A DNA stretch of 37,439 nt from assembly GCF_000696185.1 (NCBI RefSeq), contig NZ_KK853997.1, forward strand, positions 6,344,359-6,381,797, written 5' to 3'. Below the pieces are notes generated by a model. It ran no database searches. It saw nothing but the letters and a program-made list of their open reading frames with translations, and had not been told where the DNA came from. This document shows, one piece after another, positions 33,831 through 37,439 of this stretch (positions within the stretch are counted from its first letter, which is position 1; each line of letters starts with the position of its first letter). Made by a program: the position numbers and the translations under genes. Source of the stretch: Kitasatospora cheerisanensis KCTC 2395 (GTDB taxonomy: Bacteria > Actinomycetota > Actinomycetes > Streptomycetales > Streptomycetaceae).

Positions 33831-36644
33831 GTGAAGTTCCGACTGCTCGGAGCCGTCTCGGCCGAGAACGCCCGGGGCGAGGACATGCGCCTCGGACCCG
33901 AGAAGCGACGCAGCGTACTCGCCCTCCTGCTGCTGCGCCGCAACCGGGCCGTCTCGGTCGCCCAGCTGATCGAGGCGCTGTGGGTCGCCGAGCCGCCCGC
34001 CAACGCCCGCACCGTCGTGCAGAGCCACATATCCCGGCTGCGCGCCCTGCTCAGCGAGCAGGGTGCCACCGGGCGCGGCGTCCAACTCGCCACCGCCGGC
34101 GACGCCTACACCCTGCACCTGCCCGAAGGACAGCTGGACGTCGAGCAGTTCGACACCCTGGTGGCCGCCGCCCGGCTCGAAGCCCGCTCGCTGGACGTCG
34201 TCGACGCGCTGGAGCACGCCCTCGCGCTGTGGCGCGGCCCCGCCCTCACCGGCACCGTCGCCAGCCCGCCGCTGGAGGCCTGGCGGCAGACCCTGGAGGA
34301 GAACCGGCTCGCCGCCGTCGAAGCGCTCGCCGAGCACTACCAGCGGCTCGGCGAACCCGCCCGCGCCGCCGAACTGCTGCGCGCCGAAACGGTCGCGCAC
34401 CCGCTGCGCGAATCGCTGGTCTCCGCGCTGATGCTCGCGCTGTTCCGGGCCGGCCGGCAGTCCGACGCCCTCGACTGGTACCACCGCACCCGCGAATCGC
34501 TCGCCGACCGGCTCGGCGTCGACCCCGGCCGGGCGCTGAACGCCGCCTACGAGCGGATCCTGCGCGGCGAACCCGCCGAGCAGCCGGCCCCGACCGCCGC
34601 ACCCGCGCCCGCCGCTGTCGCCCCGTCACCCGCGCCGCCGTCCTCCCCCGCGCCCGCGGCGGCCGTCGCCTGGGTGCTGCCCAGCCCCGCCGGGCCGCCC
34701 GCGATCGAGAACCTGCCCGCCGTCGACCTGCTGCCCCGCGCCCCGCGCGGCTTCCACGGCCGCGAAGCCGAACTCGCCACCCTCGCCGACGCGGTGCACG
34801 GCGGCCCCGACGGCGCCATCGCCCTGATCACCGGCCCGGCCGGCGTCGGCAAGACCGCCCTCGCCCTGCACTGGGCGCACCGCAACGCCGGACGCTTCCC
34901 CGACGGCCTGCTCTTCGCCGACCTCGGCGGCTTCAGCGACCGCCCCGACCGCGAACTCGACGAGGTGATCGCCGAGTTCCTCGCCGCGCTCGGCGTCGCC
35001 CGGGAGGACCTGCCGGCCGGCACCGCCGCCCGCGCCGCGCTCTACCGGCGGATCACCACCGGCCGGCGGCTGCTGGTCGTCGTCGACAACGCCCGCGACA
35101 CCGCCCAGGTCCGGCCGCTGCTGCCGGCCGGCACCGACTCGGTCGCCGTGGTCACCAGCCGGCACCGGATGCTCGGCCTGGTCGCCGCCGAACTCGCCCG
35201 CCCGCTGCCGCTGTCCGTGCTCGGCCCGGTCGAGTCCGCCGCGCTGCTCGCCCGGGTGCTCGGCCCGGCCCGGGTCGCCGCCGAACCCGACGCCGCCCGC
35301 GAACTCGCCCGGCTCTGCGACGGCCTGCCGCTGGCGCTGCGGATCGCCGCCGCGAAGATCTCCGCCGACCCGCGGCGCGGCCTCGGCGCGATCACCGAAC
35401 AGCTCCGCCACGAGCAGCGCCGGCTCGGCCACCTCGCCGCCGAGGAGATCAGCGTGGCCAGCGCGCTGCGCGTCTCCTACGAGCAACTCCCGCCCGCCCC
35501 GGCCCGGTTGTTCCGCGCCCTGGGCTTCCACCCCGGCCCGGTGGTCGACGCCCACACCGCCGCCGCCCTCGGCGACCTCGAACCGACCGCCGCCGCTGAG
35601 GCCCTGGAGCAGCTGGCCGCCACCCACCTGGTCACCGAGACCGACGGCGACCGCTACACCCTGCACGACCTGGTGTGGCTGTACGCCCGCGAACTCGCCG
35701 GCCGCGCCGAACCCGCCGAGCAGCGCCTCGCCCGGGAACGGCTCGCCGACCAGTACCTGCACACCGGCCTGGCCGCCGCGCAGGCCGCCGAACCCGGCAG
35801 CAAGCCCTGCTGCGAACCCCCGGCGGGCAGTCACCAGCCGCGCGCCGTCACCGAGTTCGCCACCGCCGACGACGCCATCCACTGGCTCGGCGCGCACCGC
35901 GAGACCCTCGCCCAGGTGATCGCCACCGCCTCGCCCGAACGGGTCTGGCGCCTGGTCCTCACCCAGTGGCCGCTGATCCTGCGACGGCTGCGCGACGGCT
36001 GGGTCTCCCAGTTGGAGCACGCCCTGGACGCCACCCTGGAGTGCGGCGACCTGGACGGCGAGAGCCAGGTGCGGGCGATGCTCGGCTGGGTGCTGGTCTC
36101 CAACCGCCGCCTGCCCGAGGCCGTCACCTGCCTGTCCCCGGCCGCCGAACTCGCCGGCCGGGCCGGCAACCAGGTCGGCCGGGCCGTCGCCCTGGTCAAC
36201 CTGGCCGCCGTGCAGGCCGAACTCGGCGACACCGGCGCGGCCGGCAGCAACCTCACCCAGGCCCTGGAGATCGCCCTCTCCATCGGCCACACCCACACCG
36301 TCACGCTCGCCCTCCAGCACCTCGCCCGCCACCTGCTGGACACCGGACGCCCCACCCAGGCCATCGAACGCTCGCTGCACGGCCTGGAGTTGATGGCCGA
36401 CCAGATCCCGTCCTCGCGCCGGGTGCTGCTGCACACCACCTGCGGCGAGGCGCTGACCGCGCTCGGCCGGCACGCCGAGGCCCGCAGCCGGCTGACCGCG
36501 GCCCTCACCGAGGCCGAGCAGATCGGCCATGACGAGGCGACCGCCGAGGTGCTCGCCGCGCTCGCCGCCGCCGAGGACGCGGCCGGCCTCGCCACCGCCG
36601 CCACCGCCCACCGCCGGCGCGCGGAGGAACTCGGCCCGCGCTGA
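33831..36644 (+). CDS. AfsR/SARP family transcriptional regulator with NB-ARC and TPR domains
   Basis: 937 aa, GTG with GAGGGG eight bases upstream. Domains in order: an OmpR-type winged helix at 1-85 (VKFRLLGAVSAENARGEDM, RRNRAVSVAQLIEALW), a bacterial transcriptional activation domain at about 90-235 (LEAWRQTLEENRLAAVEALAEHYQRLG), a Pro/Ala linker, an NB-ARC ATPase with Walker A GPAGVGKTALAL near 335-346, LLVVVDNARD as Walker B and LCDGLPLALRIAAAKIS (GLPL motif), then a C-terminal TPR-like region with GRAVALVNLAAVQAELGDT. AfsR-type proteins bind direct repeats near promoters and activate secondary-metabolite or differentiation genes, with ATP hydrolysis and sometimes phosphorylation as input. 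No biosynthetic cluster is adjacent in this window, so the target is unknown; the ESX-like gene downstream is one candidate. Confidence 0.94.
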   Translation: MKFRLLGAVSAENARGEDMRLGPEKRRSVLALLLLRRNRAVSVAQLIEALWVAEPPANARTVVQSHISRLRALLSEQGATGRGVQLATAGDAYTLHLPEGQLDVEQFDTLVAAARLEARSLDVVDALEHALALWRGPALTGTVASPPLEAWRQTLEENRLAAVEALAEHYQRLGEPARAAELLRAETVAHPLRESLVSALMLALFRAGRQSDALDWYHRTRESLADRLGVDPGRALNAAYERILRGEPAEQPAPTAAPAPAAVAPSPAPPSSPAPAAAVAWVLPSPAGPPAIENLPAVDLLPRAPRGFHGREAELATLADAVHGGPDGAIALITGPAGVGKTALALHWAHRNAGRFPDGLLFADLGGFSDRPDRELDEVIAEFLAALGVAREDLPAGTAARAALYRRITTGRRLLVVVDNARDTAQVRPLLPAGTDSVAVVTSRHRMLGLVAAELARPLPLSVLGPVESAALLARVLGPARVAAEPDAARELARLCDGLPLALRIAAAKISADPRRGLGAITEQLRHEQRRLGHLAAEEISVASALRVSYEQLPPAPARLFRALGFHPGPVVDAHTAAALGDLEPTAAAEALEQLAATHLVTETDGDRYTLHDLVWLYARELAGRAEPAEQRLARERLADQYLHTGLAAAQAAEPGSKPCCEPPAGSHQPRAVTEFATADDAIHWLGAHRETLAQVIATASPERVWRLVLTQWPLILRRLRDGWVSQLEHALDATLECGDLDGESQVRAMLGWVLVSNRRLPEAVTCLSPAAELAGRAGNQVGRAVALVNLAAVQAELGDTGAAGSNLTQALEIALSIGHTHTVTLALQHLARHLLDTGRPTQAIERSLHGLELMADQIPSSRRVLLHTTCGEALTALGRHAEARSRLTAALTEAEQIGHDEATAEVLAALAAAEDAAGLATAATAHRRRAEELGPR

Positions 36645-37009
36645 CCCGTCCCGCCGCCGTCCCTCGGCCGTCACTCTGCTGTTCCTCCGCCGTCCCGCCG
36701 CCGGCCCTGCTCCGGCGCGCGGGGCCCGGCCCGCACTGCCCCCCGCTCCCGCCGCCGTACGAACTCTGGCTGCGTATACGCACGTTCGGCTCCCGGCAAG
36801 GGCGACGACGGCGCGTTAGTGAGGCGCAAGCGGAAGGCAAACGGCGGCCGCCAGCATGATGGGGTGCGGCAGCCGCGGGTGCGCGGGACTGCCCGTGGCA
36901 CCGCTCGCCCCAGAGGGCCTCGTTCACCCGGTCGCCCCGGATCCCTGCAACGCGCCGTCCCCGGCCCGCACTTGTCGCGGAGCAGGCATGGGGAGAGGGC
37001 GGAAGACGG
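36645..37009. other. Intergenic region between the AfsR-type regulator and the ESX-like gene
   Basis: 365 bases without a supported gene; short open frames here are Arg/Pro-rich and not gene-like. It contains the perfect 12-bp palindrome TGCGTATACGCA at 36771-36782, the most AT-rich spot of the region, and GGAAG at 37001-37005 as the ribosome binding site of the next gene. No hairpin with a T-run follows the regulator gene. Confidence 0.5.
36771..36782. promoter_or_regulatory. Perfect palindrome TGCGTATACGCA
   Basis: Twelve bases, fully self-complementary, about 230 bases upstream of the ESX-like start, with a loosely placed outer CGAAC/GTTCG pair at 36760-36764 and 36784-36788. A candidate binding site; the bound protein is not known. 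Confidence 0.35.
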
Positions 37010-37439
37010 ATGGCCGGCGACGGCGTGAACATCGACCTGGACGAGGTCCAGGCGGCAGCCAAGACGATCGAGGCCCTGCTGGAGGAACTCCAGGGCCCGT
37101 TCGCCCAGTTGGAAGCCCACATCAACATGGTCGAGGACTCGGTCTACGGGACGGACCTGCTGGGCAAGTCGCTGACCGGTGGCAGCTCCTCGGTCGGCGG
37201 CTTCAACAAGCACCAGAAGGACGTGCTGGCCGGCATCAAACTGCTGCTCAGCAACGCCACCACGATGGGCGCCAACCTCAAGACCATGGCCGCCCGCCAC
37301 CAGGCCAACGACGAGGAACACGCCAGCACGCTGAGCCGGATCACCACCGGCGAGGACGCCCAGCTCACCCCGCTGACGCCGATCACCCCCGGCACCCCGC
37401 CGACCGGCACGCCGACGCCCACGCCGACCCCTACTCCCG
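37010..37439 (+). CDS. WXG100/EspC-like putative type VII secretion-associated protein (partial, runs off the window)
   Basis: At least 143 aa, ATG with GGAAG four bases upstream; no stop before the window end. Residues 4-105 are a helical hairpin (VNIDLDEVQAAAKTIEALLE, INMVEDSVYGTDLLGKSL, HQKDVLAGIKLLLSNATTMG, AARHQANDEEHASTLSRI) like the four-helix-bundle halves of the WXG100/EspC superfamily. The WXG motif itself is not seen. Then follows a Thr/Pro-rich linker (LTPITPGTPPTGTPTPTPTP) that must lead into further domains. Such N-termini mark substrates or components of ESX/type VII secretion or of polymorphic toxin systems. The rest of the gene and its neighbours are needed to decide. Confidence 0.65.
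   Translation, partial: MAGDGVNIDLDEVQAAAKTIEALLEELQGPFAQLEAHINMVEDSVYGTDLLGKSLTGGSSSVGGFNKHQKDVLAGIKLLLSNATTMGANLKTMAARHQANDEEHASTLSRITTGEDAQLTPLTPITPGTPPTGTPTPTPTPTP

Noticed and set aside
31529..34093. An 854-residue minus-strand frame opposite the WD40 gene
   Set aside because: Its repetitive Gly/Ala/Arg pattern is the antisense of the WD40 repeats; the plus strand has the ribosome site and clear repeats.
36819..37028. Small Arg-rich gene upstream of the ESX-like gene
   Set aside because: No ribosome binding site, a composition typical of non-coding GC-rich DNA, and overlap with the ESX-like start region.

Overview
The window is very GC-rich DNA with GC3-biased codons, frequent GTG starts and typical streptomycete families: a conservon (sensor kinase, roadblock, DUF742 and GTPase genes), an AfsR/SARP regulator, a CGNR/ABATE protein, a WD40 protein and a secreted collagenase. 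This fits chromosomal DNA of Streptomycetaceae (Streptomyces or Kitasatospora). I saw no tRNA, rRNA, CRISPR array, transposase or phage gene.

Layout. 135-5661 holds a membrane-anchored helical protein, a DUF4241 protein, a DJ-1/PfpI enzyme beside a GlxA-type AraC regulator, a small secreted protein and a TIM-barrel glycosidase-like protein. 5848-7733 holds a divergent TetR regulator (frame broken) and a HEAT-like protein. 7786-13502 holds a secreted M9 collagenase with PKD and PPC-like domains (frame broken), a LysR regulator, a second TetR (frame broken) and a second glycosidase-like protein divergent from it. 13998-19380 is a conservon operon followed by an FAD monooxygenase. 19445-22782 (minus) is a compact operon: EF-hand protein, isocitrate/isopropylmalate dehydrogenase-like enzyme, isochorismatase-like hydrolase (frame broken) and carboxyl/O-methyltransferase. 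23178-24614 is a long-form GAPDH. 24714-26207 is a divergent CGNR regulator (frame broken) and metallo-beta-lactamase-fold pair. 26345-30625 holds an SNF2 helicase, a medium-chain reductase and its divergent LysR. 30848-36644 holds a GNAT acetyltransferase, a WD40 protein and an AfsR/SARP regulator. The window ends inside a WXG100/EspC-like gene with a Thr-Pro-rich tail.

Genes that seem to work together: five divergent regulator-target pairs, four of them with a clear inverted repeat in the shared intergenic region; the conservon, a membrane kinase signalling to a small GTPase; and the EF-hand operon, whose gene ends overlap by ATGA and GTGA and which looks like an uncharacterised small-molecule pathway.

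An important caution: five genes (TetR-1, collagenase, TetR-2, isochorismatase, CGNR), and possibly the kinase start, are each broken by loss of one base in a G/C run, and each is restored by adding one base back (TetR-1 needs two). The uniform pattern suggests under-called homopolymers in the assembly rather than real pseudogenes. Coordinates for these genes are given as restored. The first 134 bases hold nothing I can support.
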